A stretch of DNA of 64,000 nucleotides from a virus. Position numbers and translations under genes: made by a program. The notes beneath the pieces are model-generated. The model was not told the DNA's origin and did not search any database. It worked only from the letters and a program-made list of their open reading frames with translations. The stretch lies in the IMG/VR virus record IMGVR_UViG_3300035698_011365, positions 1 through 64,000 of that record; one strand, written 5' to 3'. This document shows, piece after piece, positions 1-6,562 of this stretch. Position 1 is the first letter of the stretch; every line of letters starts with the position of its first letter.

Positions 1-422
1 ATAACCTCATACTCATCTTCTGATATTGCTTTAACAAAAATGGATGGGTTGCGGCTAAGGCACTCCATAAAAGATGGTTCTAAGTTTAATTCTTTCGCCC
101 ATTCATTAACTAATTTTGAAAATCTATCTTCTAACTTTTTAATATTGTCCTTTTTATCTAAATTATTAAACCAGTCGTCGCCAAACTCCCCAACAACATC
201 ATAAGCACTATCTATCGCCTCTTCTACAAGACGGTTACCACAAGGGAAATAGTAAGATGCATTACGTTTTACAAAATTTGCGGAGTATATTTCTAAAGTA
301 CCGCCGACTTCAATTAGTTCTTGTGAAAAAGCAGTCTGATAAACTTCATCAATACCTTCAGTAGTAAAAATATCATCTTGATAACTATATAAAATTTCTT
401 CGCTCATTTTAACATTACTCAT
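1..422 (-). CDS. Hypothetical phage protein, 3' end cut by window edge
   Basis: The reading frame starts at an ATG at 420-422 and runs without a stop to the left edge, so only the N-terminal 140 residues are present. The translation begins MSNVKMSEEILYSYQDD and is acidic and soluble, with no membrane segment and no motif I recognise. A second ATG at codon 6 (MSEEIL) could be the true start. It is the last gene visible in the minus-strand early series, so transcription arrives from the right. Function unknown. Confidence 0.6.
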   Translation of the reverse strand, partial: MSNVKMSEEILYSYQDDIFTTEGIDEVYQTAFSQELIEVGGTLEIYSANFVKRNASYYFPCGNRLVEEAIDSAYDVVGEFGDDWFNNLDKKDNIKKLEDRFSKLVNEWAKELNLEPSFMECLSRNPSIFVKAISEDEYEV

Positions 423-479
423 TTTTCAGTCCTTTCCAGTTATTAGGCATAGTAGTAGTTATTCTGAGATCAGCATCAC

Positions 480-701
480 TTATTGGCATGTTGATTTCTC
501 GAACATATTGTCAAAATCACCATCAACACTCCATTCAGCAGTCATAAGTATTGGCCATAGTGATGCTGCTGTAAGCAATGAATAAGTTTGTTCATCAGAC
601 AGTCTACCACACTGCTTATATACTGTTTCTACACCTTTACCGAAGTAGATAGATGTAAATACAAACCATAATATAAACCATGTAAATGTTATTTCTTTCA
701 T
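480..701 (-). CDS. Small single-pass membrane protein
   Basis: A 73-residue protein starting MKEITFTWFILWFVF. I chose the ATG at 701 rather than one seven codons upstream because AAAAGGA sits at the right distance before it, and because it overlaps the upstream stop codon in a TAATG junction. Residues 5-20 form one hydrophobic segment; the remainder is soluble and contains LSDEQTYSLLTAASLWPI. Function unknown. Small membrane proteins are common in phage early regions, where they often act on the host envelope, but nothing here shows that directly. Confidence 0.6.
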   Translation of the reverse strand: MKEITFTWFILWFVFTSIYFGKGVETVYKQCGRLSDEQTYSLLTAASLWPILMTAEWSVDGDFDNMFEKSTCQ

Positions 702-923
702 TAGTAGTCCTTTTCTTCGCAATATTTAATCCAGTGCTTTAACCAATCATCTCCATAAATCTTTTTATATAAGATCATTGTATTATATTTGTTATCGACT
801 CTGTCAAAAACAGTTTGTCTCTGTGCTCTTAATGAAGAGATCTGTAAGAAGAGGATCATCTATAACATCCATGATATCACTAACATCTGCACGAGTGAGT
901 TCGTCTTTTGTGATTATTGTCAT
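701..923 (-). pseudogene. Small gene split between two frames (possible +1 frameshift)
   Basis: A 39-residue frame (804-923) starts at an ATG with a good AGAGGA ribosome site and ends at TTT TGA C. The +1 frame then continues, protein-like, as DRVDNKYNTMILYKKIYG and ends at 701-703 in a TAATG overlap with the next gene. The downstream frame has no ribosome site of its own. The simplest reading is one gene of about 70 residues joined by a +1 shift. TTT TGA C resembles the RF2-type +1 site (CTT TGA C). A sequencing indel or a decayed gene would look the same. Confidence 0.45.
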
Positions 924-924
924 A

Positions 925-1359
925 TCAGAGTCCTCTGTAATAAGCGCAGGTGTTGTTGTCGAAAAAGTAAATGGTTAGGGTAAAAGGGCCGTTACATCTT
1001 GCTATAATTGAAGTAACAAGGTTACGCTCTATTATTTGATATTCTACTAATTCTTTTGATACCTCAAGACGAGCTTGAATAAGTGCAGTTACAGGACTAT
1101 CAGCATTAAGTGATATTGATCCACTTGTAGGAAATGTCTGTACGATACTGAGGTCAGTAAGAACACGTTCATATTCAGCATTGTGTATAGCTATTTTACC
1201 GGCTACCTGAGACAAGTCAGCTCGCTCCCATGAATGAAACATCCAAGATACGATAGTCATTGGTAGCCATAGAATTAGGAGGATAGCTGTAAGGGTTGCA
1301 AAAAAGAAGGTTAAAGGGCTAAGGATGCTCTGATAGAGCCATATTGAGATTGATTTCAT
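925..1359 (-). CDS. Membrane-anchored protein, function unknown
   Basis: A 144-residue protein with one strong transmembrane segment at about residues 13-40 (SPLTFFFATLTAILLILWLP), followed by a soluble domain of about 100 residues rich in helix-forming sequence (ARLEVSKELVEYQIIERN). Its start overlaps the stop of the upstream zinc-ribbon gene (TCATGA). Its stop is 1 bp from the next ATG, so it is co-transcribed. The topology predicts an inner-membrane protein with the bulk on one face. No family recognised. Confidence 0.65.
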   Translation of the reverse strand: MKSISIWLYQSILSPLTFFFATLTAILLILWLPMTIVSWMFHSWERADLSQVAGKIAIHNAEYERVLTDLSIVQTFPTSGSISLNADSPVTALIQARLEVSKELVEYQIIERNLVTSIIARCNGPFTLTIYFFDNNTCAYYRGL

Positions 1360-1526
1360 GATGTACCTACCCTTTTAATTATTGCTTTACCGCAGCTCTT
1401 GCATCTTCTTTCCTGAGCTGTGACGATTGTTCTTTTTTCTAGTTCTTCACCTAGAAAACCGTGCTCCATGTTTTCTGGAGGATCATATTTCCAGTCATGA
1501 ATTCCAAGTCTACAAAGTAGTCTCAT
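1356..1526 (-). CDS. Small zinc-ribbon-like protein
   Basis: A 56-residue protein beginning MRLLCRLGIHDWKY and ending with a CKSCGK knuckle and basic residues. The pattern of an N-terminal CRLGIHDW and a C-terminal CxxC is familiar from many small phage proteins and suggests one zinc bound by C5, H10 and the CxxC pair. The start has an AGGAGA ribosome site 8 nt upstream. The stop overlaps the next start. Probably regulatory or nucleic-acid binding, but that is inference from the fold type only. Confidence 0.65.
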   Translation of the reverse strand: MRLLCRLGIHDWKYDPPENMEHGFLGEELEKRTIVTAQERRCKSCGKAIIKRVGTS

Positions 1527-1557
1527 AGTGTATCTCCTGTTATATTATGAATAGGTT

Positions 1558-1623
1558 GAGTCAGTGAAGTCTTGGGGGGGAACTCCACTGACTCTATCTA
1601 CAGGGAATGGGGGAAAACCCTGT
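1558..1623 (-). other. Tandem hairpins between genes
   Basis: Two inverted repeats lie downstream (minus strand) of the 1633-1983 gene: 1600-1605 with 1618-1623 (6 bp), and GAGTCAGTG at 1558-1566 with its complement at 1586-1594 (9 bp). Neither is followed by a U-run, so these are more likely mRNA-stabilising or processing hairpins than intrinsic terminators. Confidence 0.45.
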
Positions 1624-1632
1624 AAATTAGGA

Positions 1633-1983
1633 TTAAATATTTAATTCTTTATCAGTTAATTTGTTGATTCTCTTAAACCAATGCATGTTTATATAGAACT
1701 TTGGTTCTGCACCCTTGGGAATATCGAAAAGCTTTGTTTTCTTATTCCATTTACATAATGAATATTCTAGTATGCCTGCAGCAGTCTTATACTGAACATA
1801 CCATAATGGAAACCCTCTAGGAGTTTCGGTTACTGGATGCGTATTCTTATTTTTAGGCAAGTACTCAATCCATGGCTCATTAATTACACCCTTGAGTAGA
1901 TCTGCTGCATTGATTCTTGTACGTCCGTTATCACCATAGAGTATTACGGTGCCTCGGACTTTCTTTAACATTTTACTTAGCAT
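1633..1983 (-). CDS. Hypothetical phage protein, 116 aa
   Basis: A basic 116-residue protein rich in aromatic residues (PRGFPLWYVQYKTAAGILEY, then KFYINMHWFKRI near the C-terminus). No membrane segment or recognised motif. The MLSKMLKK start leaves internal Met5 as an alternative. It sits alone between a structured 200-bp gap upstream and tandem hairpins downstream, so it may form its own short unit. Function unknown. Confidence 0.6.
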   Translation of the reverse strand: MLSKMLKKVRGTVILYGDNGRTRINAADLLKGVINEPWIEYLPKNKNTHPVTETPRGFPLWYVQYKTAAGILEYSLCKWNKKTKLFDIPKGAEPKFYINMHWFKRINKLTDKELNI

Positions 1984-2182
1984 AATTATTCCCTAAATGT
2001 TTGTGAGTGGCTGTGAGGGAGTAAGCTCATCTTTTCGGTTTGCATTGCCTATCAGAATTTTGCTATCTCCCTCGGATCACCAGCCGGTTGATTAGAATTA
2101 GTTGCTGGTTTCATCACACAATACCAGCGGCTTGCTCGTTACCCTTACGCGTAGGGACTGTGATACGTGTCCGAGTCAGTGA
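1984..2182 (-). other. Structured gap without a convincing gene
   Basis: About 200 bp between two minus-strand genes. It contains an 8-bp palindrome TACGCGTA at about 2149-2156 flanked by CCC/GGG, and a CCAGC/GCTGG pair at about 2090-2118. Two tiny minus-strand frames of 19 and 20 codons (beginning MQTEKMSLL and MKPATNSNQ) are present but lack good ribosome sites. It does not fold as a tRNA: there is no T-loop consensus. It is probably an untranslated leader for the 1633-1983 gene. Confidence 0.35.
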
Positions 2183-2698
2183 TTAGAAAAATACGGCTCC
2201 ACCTACACTGAAGTAGCTGTTGGAGCTGAATTGATTAAATGTATAATCAGCATGAGTGAATGCTAATGTTAATTTGGTGTTGTCTGTCGGCATTATGGCG
2301 CCTACGAGTGAGAATTCCTTCACACCGCCGCCTACTGAGCCTGCAAGAGCTATACCGCCCTTGTGGAGCATTCCTGAGCCAATCGCTAAAGACATACCTG
2401 TAGCAGGCATTGTCCATCCACGATCACCTCTATCGCCTTTAAAGCCACGATCACCTTTGATACTGAGTCCATCAAGGCCGTCAATACCGTCATTTCCGGG
2501 GTCACCCTTAATTCCGATACCTGGATCACCTTTCATGCCTTTGGCACCGGTGGCTCCTGTATCGCCTGTATCTCCCTTGTCACCTTTAAAGATGTCAAGG
2601 TAATTACAACCTCCCCAGCAAGTAGCGTTAGCCATTTGAGGGATAGCGAACATCGTAATCATTGAGAGGGCAATAATAATTATTTTACGTTTTAACAT
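2183..2698 (-). CDS. Secreted collagen-like protein with outer-membrane-anchor-like C-terminus
   Basis: A 171-residue protein in three parts. Residues 1-25 are a classic Sec signal peptide (basic start, hydrophobic core, cleavage after ANA). Residues about 37-95 are an almost unbroken collagen-like Gly-X-Y tract (GDKGDTGDTGATGAKG). The last 75 residues alternate hydrophobic and polar positions and end in aromatic FF (YFSVGGAVFF), as in four-stranded YadA-type anchors. The layout is that of a miniature trimeric autotransporter: signal, stalk, beta anchor. Known of the family: trimeric surface adhesins. Inferred: surface display during infection, perhaps to block superinfection. It lies among early genes, not with the fibres, which argues against a virion part. 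Confidence 0.7.
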   Translation of the reverse strand: MLKRKIIIIALSMITMFAIPQMANATCWGGCNYLDIFKGDKGDTGDTGATGAKGMKGDPGIGIKGDPGNDGIDGLDGLSIKGDRGFKGDRGDRGWTMPATGMSLAIGSGMLHKGGIALAGSVGGGVKEFSLVGAIMPTDNTKLTLAFTHADYTFNQFSSNSYFSVGGAVFF

Positions 2699-2809
2699 AT
2701 TTCTTTCCTTTTTTTGAAATTAGCTAGTAGTCTCTCCTACAAGTCTCGCACACATTTTGTTCGAGGACATTCTTATAAAACAAGAGTCTCTCTTTGTCAC
2801 GGGGTACGT

Positions 2810-3109
2810 TTACGACAAATTCTTATTATATTTGTGATAGAAATCTTTGATAGCCTCTACTCTTAGTAGAATAGCTATAATGGCTATTTTAAGATCTGGA
2901 TTCATTTCTCTGATCCAAACAGTATCTCTAGAACTAGCTCTAAGAGACGTTTTAGGAGTAACATTGTGAATAGTGAGTTTAGCCTCATACGTAGTGTCAT
3001 TAGCTTCAATTTCTAATTGGCCGTGCTCTTTAGCTTTATCTATTATATCTTCAAGGGTTCTGTTTTCAAGTGGGGCAATGATGTTCTCCATTTTAGTTTT
3101 GAGAGACAT
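2810..3109 (-). CDS. Hypothetical phage protein, 99 aa
   Basis: A 99-residue soluble protein. The N-terminal third is helical and charged (ENRTLEDIIDKAKEHGQLEI), followed by beta-like sequence and a hydrophobic helix (KIAIIAILLRVEAIKDFY) near the C-terminus. AAGGA lies 7 nt before the ATG. A 5-bp hairpin with a GGA loop (3136-3148) lies 27 nt upstream in the end of the preceding gene. Function unknown. Confidence 0.6.
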   Translation of the reverse strand: MSLKTKMENIIAPLENRTLEDIIDKAKEHGQLEIEANDTTYEAKLTIHNVTPKTSLRASSRDTVWIREMNPDLKIAIIAILLRVEAIKDFYHKYNKNLS

Positions 3110-3118
3110 GTTTATTCC

Positions 3119-3280
3119 TTATTTGTTTGCAGCAGATGCCGGAGGCATGGCGACTAGGTTCAATCTTCTTTCCACATGGCTCTTTCTACACTCTTCTGTG
3201 CAGAACTTTTTTGTGTACCTGCGAGCAGTAGGCCCCTTGATGTGTACATATTTTTTTCCACATTCATTACAAGTTTTCAT
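3119..3280 (-). CDS. Small four-cysteine zinc-ribbon protein
   Basis: A 53-residue protein beginning MKTCNECGKKYVHIKG with a second pair in KKFCTEECRKSH: C4, C7, C32 and C36 form a CxxC...CxxxC treble-clef or zinc-ribbon arrangement. I chose this start because AGAGG lies 7 nt upstream and the ATG overlaps the stop of the preceding membrane-protein gene (ATGA). The frame is open for 28 more codons upstream, but those are the shadow of the overlapping gene. Likely a nucleic-acid or protein-binding regulator. Confidence 0.65.
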   Translation of the reverse strand: MKTCNECGKKYVHIKGPTARRYTKKFCTEECRKSHVERRLNLVAMPPASAANK

Positions 3281-3462
3281 GTGAATGCCTCTGCGAAGAG
3301 CATCCAGAGCCCCATTACTACACCATAAGGAAAGAATACCAATCCAACTACTAGATGGCCCCATGCCTCAACTGAGGCGCTTATGAAGAGGAACCACAAA
3401 TAGCCAATAAATCCTATGATGGTTGAGCTAACACCCAACAAAGTAAGTAATGTATCCCTCAT
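3277..3462 (-). CDS. Small two-pass membrane protein
   Basis: A 61-residue, very hydrophobic protein with two predicted membrane helices: about residues 6-29 (LTLLGVSSTIIGFIGYLWFL) and 36-56 (GHLVVGLVFFPYGVVMGLWM). Only a short charged turn lies between. It overlaps both neighbours by 4 bp (ATGA junctions), so translation is coupled. Its position among early genes suggests a host-envelope target. Function unknown. Confidence 0.65.
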   Translation of the reverse strand: MRDTLLTLLGVSSTIIGFIGYLWFLFISASVEAWGHLVVGLVFFPYGVVMGLWMLFAEAFT

Positions 3463-3737
3463 GATATTGTTTCCTTTAATTTATCTTTTTCAATTTCTAG
3501 ATCTAATCCTATTAAAGCCATTTCAATTACATTAACTAGTTGTTGAGTATCTACATTACACATAATAGGCTCCCTTAAAAATCCTTTATTGTTTTTAAGG
3601 TCTTGTTTAAGATTATCCATACTAATTTTTAAATTATATCTAAATTTTTCGTTAGAGGTCATAGGTTTTTCCATATGCCACTCATCAACTGTTGGAGAAT
3701 TTAGTAAAGAGTTTGTTGTACCACATGTATTAGGCAT
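3459..3737 (-). CDS. Hypothetical protein with C-terminal LK-x-x-I tail
   Basis: A 92-residue acidic protein; the C-terminal half (PIMCNVDTQQLVNVIEMAL, then EKDKLKETI) resembles the beta strand, helix and KLKxLI tail of the paralogous small proteins at 6.0-8.4 kb. A start at Met22 or Met26 is possible, but the MPNTC start has GGAAT upstream and overlaps the previous gene by 8 bp. Function unknown; membership in the paralogous family is inferred by eye. Confidence 0.55.
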   Translation of the reverse strand: MPNTCGTTNSLLNSPTVDEWHMEKPMTSNEKFRYNLKISMDNLKQDLKNNKGFLREPIMCNVDTQQLVNVIEMALIGLDLEIEKDKLKETIS

Positions 3738-3975
3738 CTTTATTTATTCCTATTAGATTTTGTAATGTCAATCTTGCTTTTTCATGTTCTAGGCCTTTAA
3801 GAGCCCAGAATAGTAGAAGAGCTTGAGATGATGCAGATACCTTGATTTGACGGGATATAGTCATTACTTTTTCTTCATCTTTTGAATACTCTTCAACAAC
3901 TGTATGTCTTAATTTAAATATTCTTATTAGGCTATCTATCGCCTTGAGAGTAGTCTCATCATTGTTTTCAAACAT
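3730..3975 (-). CDS. Hypothetical protein with translation-controlled start
   Basis: An 81-residue helical protein (DETTLKAIDSLIRIFKLRH; ASSQALLLFWALKGLEHEKA) ending in ARLTLQNLIGINKDA, a weak match to the LK-LI tail seen further upstream in the operon. Its ribosome site AGAGGAATTAGG is one complete arm of a 12-bp inverted repeat (3981-4049), so the start is predicted to be hidden when the leader folds. Function unknown. Confidence 0.6.
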   Translation of the reverse strand: MFENNDETTLKAIDSLIRIFKLRHTVVEEYSKDEEKVMTISRQIKVSASSQALLLFWALKGLEHEKARLTLQNLIGINKDA

Positions 3976-3980
3976 ATCAC

Positions 3981-4049
3981 CCTAATTCCTCTGTAAGTAG
4001 CTTCAGGTGGCTGGCACAGCCACAAAGGAGCGCATTAAGAGGAATTAGG
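3981..4049 (-). promoter_or_regulatory. Leader RNA structure sequestering a ribosome binding site
   Basis: On the minus strand CCTAATTCCTCT (from 4049 to 4038) pairs perfectly with AGAGGAATTAGG (3992 to 3981), 12 bp. The second arm is the Shine-Dalgarno region of the gene starting at 3975. Inside the loop is a second perfect hairpin, GTGGCTG-TGC-CAGCCAC (4007-4023). The arrangement is typical of a translational switch, either binding a protein or unfolding with coupled translation. A complementary CTCCTTT stretch also lies in the loop. Confidence 0.55.
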
Positions 4050-4059
4050 TATAATATCA

Positions 4060-4224
4060 TTACTGAGGCTTTCTTGGTCTTCCCGGGCTTGATTTAACCC
4101 AATGAGCTTGTGTGGTGTCGGGATTAGCGTCTGCGTATGCTTTTTTACACCATCTACCGGTGTCTGATCTGCGATAAGCTTTACGATGTAAAACTCCTCT
4201 GATCATCTTACGATGACTTGCCAT
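4060..4224 (-). CDS. Small very basic protein, possible nucleic-acid binder
   Basis: A 54-residue protein, MASHRKMIRGVLHRKAYRRS and onwards, with about 14 Lys/Arg, ending in SPGRPRKPQ, an AT-hook-like SPGRPRK core. It has an AAAGGAGA ribosome site 8 nt before the ATG. The extreme charge and the GRPRK motif suggest DNA or RNA binding. Known: AT-hooks (core GRP flanked by basic residues) bind the minor groove of AT-rich DNA. Inferred: that this protein does so. Confidence 0.6.
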   Translation of the reverse strand: MASHRKMIRGVLHRKAYRRSDTGRWCKKAYADANPDTTQAHWVKSSPGRPRKPQ

Positions 4225-4350
4225 TATGGTTCTCCTTTAATTAAAATGGTGAACCATCTTACCATATTATCATTATATTTCTAGTTTATTAGCTGCTATG
4301 GCTTTTCTCAATGTCTCTTCGTTTTATTCCTTACTGCTTGTAATTATTTA

Positions 4351-4388
4351 GGGGGATGAAAGAGAATGAGTGTAAACTTTCATCCCCC
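4351..4388 (-). terminator. Strong 12-bp hairpin, terminator-like
   Basis: GGGGGATGAAAG at 4351-4362 pairs perfectly with its complement at 4377-4388 around a 14-nt loop, about 30 nt downstream of the stop of the 4421-4660 gene on the minus strand. Only a mixed TAAATAATT follows rather than a pure U-run, so it may be a weak terminator or an mRNA 3'-end protector. Confidence 0.5.
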
Positions 4389-4420
4389 AAGGCAGAAAAC
4401 AGGAGAGTAAACTACCTTAA

Positions 4421-4660
4421 TTATTTTTTAGTGAATAAGACAGAATTCTCTTCTAGAGCTTCTTGCCTCATTAGTTGCTTTTTTATTTTGAAAGCGAATT
4501 CAAGCTTTTCAAGTATATTATCGTAACCGCTTAATGATTTGTTTTGAATCATCCTCTGCAGCTTACGCTCTTTAATTTTATCTATTAAGTTACCTAATGT
4601 ATGTAAGCTTAATTTAGGGAGAGAGCTAGTAAATGACTCACTTTCTTTTGAACCTGTCAT
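4421..4660 (-). CDS. Hypothetical phage protein, 79 aa
   Basis: A 79-residue basic helical protein (TLGNLIDKIKERKLQRMIQN, then DNILEKLEFAFKIKKQLM). AAGGAG lies upstream of the ATG. It is the first gene after the polymerase operon; a GGA-loop hairpin (4753-4771) lies about 100 nt upstream and the strong 4351-4388 hairpin lies downstream, so it could be expressed as a single-gene unit. The KERKLQRMI segment faintly resembles the LK-LI motif of its neighbours. Function unknown. Confidence 0.55.
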   Translation of the reverse strand: MTGSKESESFTSSLPKLSLHTLGNLIDKIKERKLQRMIQNKSLSGYDNILEKLEFAFKIKKQLMRQEALEENSVLFTKK

Positions 4661-4752
4661 CTTATAGGCTCCTTATGGTAAATACCTGTATCTTTTTGAA
4701 AGTTAGTTTATAGGTTTAGATGTTTTAAGTACTTCTGAAAAAATACTCCCCA

Positions 4753-4771
4753 AAATTGCCGGAGGCAATTT
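4753..4771 (-). promoter_or_regulatory. 3-nt-loop hairpin (GGA loop): candidate virion RNAP promoter or terminator
   Basis: AAATTGCC-GGA-GGCAATTT, an 8-bp perfect stem with a 3-nt loop, lies between the stop of RNAP subunit 2 and the next gene. The 3-nt loop with a central G on the template strand is the architecture known for N4 virion RNAP promoters. However, on the minus strand the right arm ends in a short T-run (CAATTTTGG), so it could instead terminate the polymerase operon. Confidence 0.45.
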
Positions 4772-4792
4772 CAGAGAGCGAGTTTAGCGTTC

Positions 4793-5785
4793 TTAACTTA
4801 GAGCATATTCAGCACTTATCATTTGTTCTGGAAGTGTATGTGACATCTTCTTATGAATCAAGTTTGGTTCACATATTTCACGTAGTATATCCTGAAGGAG
4901 ATTGCTTTGTGCTATCTCAATTAGAGTATCTAAATAGTTCTGTCTTACTTGGTTCATATAATTAGGTGAAGCCCAGAATGAGTCATGTATCGATAACAAA
5001 GCAAAGCCAGCAATATGCGCTTTCCTTATTTGTTCCCTAACAACATATCCATCAATAGAATGAACTATGTTAGCAGCTAGAGATAGACCTGTAGGTGATG
5101 GTTCATTGATATACATTCTATGAGTGAATGTAGCATGATCCAATTCATCTATTTCAATCTTCTTATCAACACGCTGCATGACCGGTACTACGGCTCTGTG
5201 GCCATCTGGTAACGTCCATGAATGTCTATAAGCTTCAGGATCCCAGCATCCCTGCATATCTTCCATACATTCTAAAGCTCCCGGTAAGAGATAACCTATT
5301 ACTTCATAGAATAGCTCTAGAGCAGGTGTATCAACTCCAAAGACTTGCTTGGGTTGATTCTTAGAACCATAGAAAGTAGTCATCACAGGTGGTTTGACTA
5401 TTTCCTTACTGTATTCCTCTTCAGAGGCATTAGACATGATATCTGCTACTGCTTGATAGACATCTTCCCTAGTACCTGAGTTGATTAGGTTAACTGCTGC
5501 TGCAGTAGCCTCACAACCACTCAAGCAAGCCATTATCTGAAGGCCTGAAGCGGTGGCATCAAGTCCCATGATGAATCCTGTAGGAATCTTAGATTCAGCA
5601 CTCATACGGGCTCTGACGGCCTTCCTGAATAGGACTGGTTCTTTAGCATCATCTGATTGCTCATAGAGATCAATACATGATTGGGTAGAAGACCACTCAA
5701 GTCTTTTACTCCATGTTAGCTTATCAAAACCATATTGATTGGCTATATCTATATTTATATATTCTGTTCCAGTAAATTGTTGCAT
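4793..5785 (-). CDS. N4-type early RNA polymerase subunit 2 (catalytic half; N4 gp16-like)
   Basis: A 330-residue C-terminal half of a T7-like single-subunit RNA polymerase, working with the subunit at 8437-9339 to transcribe middle genes. Catalytic motifs are in order: motif A GLDATASGLQ (about residue 75), motif B KPPVMTTFYGS (about 140-150), motif C LLSIHDSFW (about 265), giving the two metal-binding aspartates and the Lys/Tyr of the O-helix. The start at 5785 has AGGAG 7 nt upstream; an ATG eight codons earlier lies before that ribosome site. N4 gp16 is about 400 residues, so this copy is somewhat short. In N4 the two subunit genes are adjacent; here about 2.6 kb of small genes lies between them. 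Confidence 0.88.
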   Translation of the reverse strand: MQQFTGTEYINIDIANQYGFDKLTWSKRLEWSSTQSCIDLYEQSDDAKEPVLFRKAVRARMSAESKIPTGFIMGLDATASGLQIMACLSGCEATAAAVNLINSGTREDVYQAVADIMSNASEEEYSKEIVKPPVMTTFYGSKNQPKQVFGVDTPALELFYEVIGYLLPGALECMEDMQGCWDPEAYRHSWTLPDGHRAVVPVMQRVDKKIEIDELDHATFTHRMYINEPSPTGLSLAANIVHSIDGYVVREQIRKAHIAGFALLSIHDSFWASPNYMNQVRQNYLDTLIEIAQSNLLQDILREICEPNLIHKKMSHTLPEQMISAEYALS

Positions 5786-5813
5786 AAGTTTTCTCCTGTT
5801 TATATGCATTAGG

Positions 5814-6026
5814 TTAAGTATTAATTAGTTTTTTAAGTATTTTCCGTTGTTTTTGTAGACTACCCCAATAGAATACAGCTAAGTTCATACCATCACTATG
5901 AGAGATTGTTGGATCTATAGCTTGAAGTGCGGTACCTAGTACTTTTAGTTTAACTCTTGGATTAAGAGCTATCTGTTTATGTAATTCTTCTATATGAGAT
6001 GTATTTAGCTTGAGATCCTTATTCAT
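5814..6026 (-). CDS. Small protein with LKKLI C-terminal tail
   Basis: A 70-residue protein ending in QKQRKILKKLINT. It lies directly upstream of RNAP subunit 2 and overlaps the previous stop (ATGA). The body (HIEELHKQIALNPRVKLKVL) is shorter than and only loosely similar to the paralogous family here, but the terminal basic LKKLI motif is shared. Function unknown. Because it lies inside the polymerase operon it should be expressed with both subunits. Confidence 0.6.
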   Translation of the reverse strand: MNKDLKLNTSHIEELHKQIALNPRVKLKVLGTALQAIDPTISHSDGMNLAVFYWGSLQKQRKILKKLINT

Positions 6027-6292
6027 GCTTTAATTAGGCTTCTCAAGGTATGCTCTGCATATGCCTTGTCTACGTCGATAAGCAGTTCTCCAAGAGCAAG
6101 AGCGTCTTTTAGTTTAAGATGTATTGTAGCACTCTTCTCATCTTCATAGGCTTGAAGTATTATAGTATATTCTTGTTTCGTTTTAGATCGAGTTGAACTA
6201 TTATTTGGTTCTAATGTTAAATCCATATGATCATTAGCTTGTGCCTCACAGTTTGCTTCAAATACTATTAATTCTTTTGATGACGTTGACAT
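6023..6292 (-). CDS. Member of the small LK-LI paralogous family
   Basis: An 89-residue protein. The C-terminal part follows the family pattern: a beta hairpin (EYTIILQAYEDEKSATIHLK), a helix (KDALALGELLIDVDKAYAE) and the tail HTLRSLIKA. Neighbours share this arrangement with little identity outside the tail, as expected for old tandem duplicates. It is translationally coupled by overlap. Role unknown. The setting between the two polymerase subunits suggests that the family acts in early infection. Confidence 0.6.
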   Translation of the reverse strand: MSTSSKELIVFEANCEAQANDHMDLTLEPNNSSTRSKTKQEYTIILQAYEDEKSATIHLKLKDALALGELLIDVDKAYAEHTLRSLIKA

Positions 6293-6295
6293 ATT

Positions 6296-6562
6296 CTATT
6301 CCTTGTCTTCTGTTATTAGTTTTTTAAGTTCATTTGAGGCATGTAATTGATGTAATGCATTTAAAGTTTCTCTGAGCCTATTAGAAGTATCTTTAGTAAG
6401 AGTAGCTGAAGTCTTTTCACCGCTTTCAGTGACTTGTATGTTTATTAAGAATCCAGTAGATTTATCCTCTATTACATCTATTTTTATTGAATCTCTCTTT
6501 CTTGTTGAGCAGAGAGAGGTAAATATCCCAGTCCATGCGTCTGTAATTCTTAATATACTCAT
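6296..6562 (-). CDS. Member of the small LK-LI paralogous family
   Basis: An 88-residue protein, start taken as the ATG at 6562, which overlaps the upstream stop (ATGA) and has AGGTGATG upstream; a TTG two codons earlier is in frame. Family pattern: strands SIKIDVIEDKSTGFLINIQV and TSATLTKDTS, a helix RLRETLNALHQL and the tail NELKKLITEDKE. Function unknown; see the array described around 5.8-8.4 kb. Confidence 0.6.
   Translation of the reverse strand: MSILRITDAWTGIFTSLCSTRKRDSIKIDVIEDKSTGFLINIQVTESGEKTSATLTKDTSNRLRETLNALHQLHASNELKKLITEDKE

Noticed and set aside
1984-2182. Possible tRNA in a structured gap
   Set aside because: No T-loop consensus and no acceptor/anticodon arms of the right length on either strand.
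2256-2603. Proline-rich plus-strand open frame
   Set aside because: It is the mirror of the collagen Gly-X-Y tract on the minus strand; Gly codons read backwards give Pro. No ribosome site.
4007-4023. 7-bp, 3-nt-loop hairpin as another vRNAP promoter
   Set aside because: Its template-strand loop is GCA, without the central G, and it is nested in the leader stem at 3981-4049, which explains it better.
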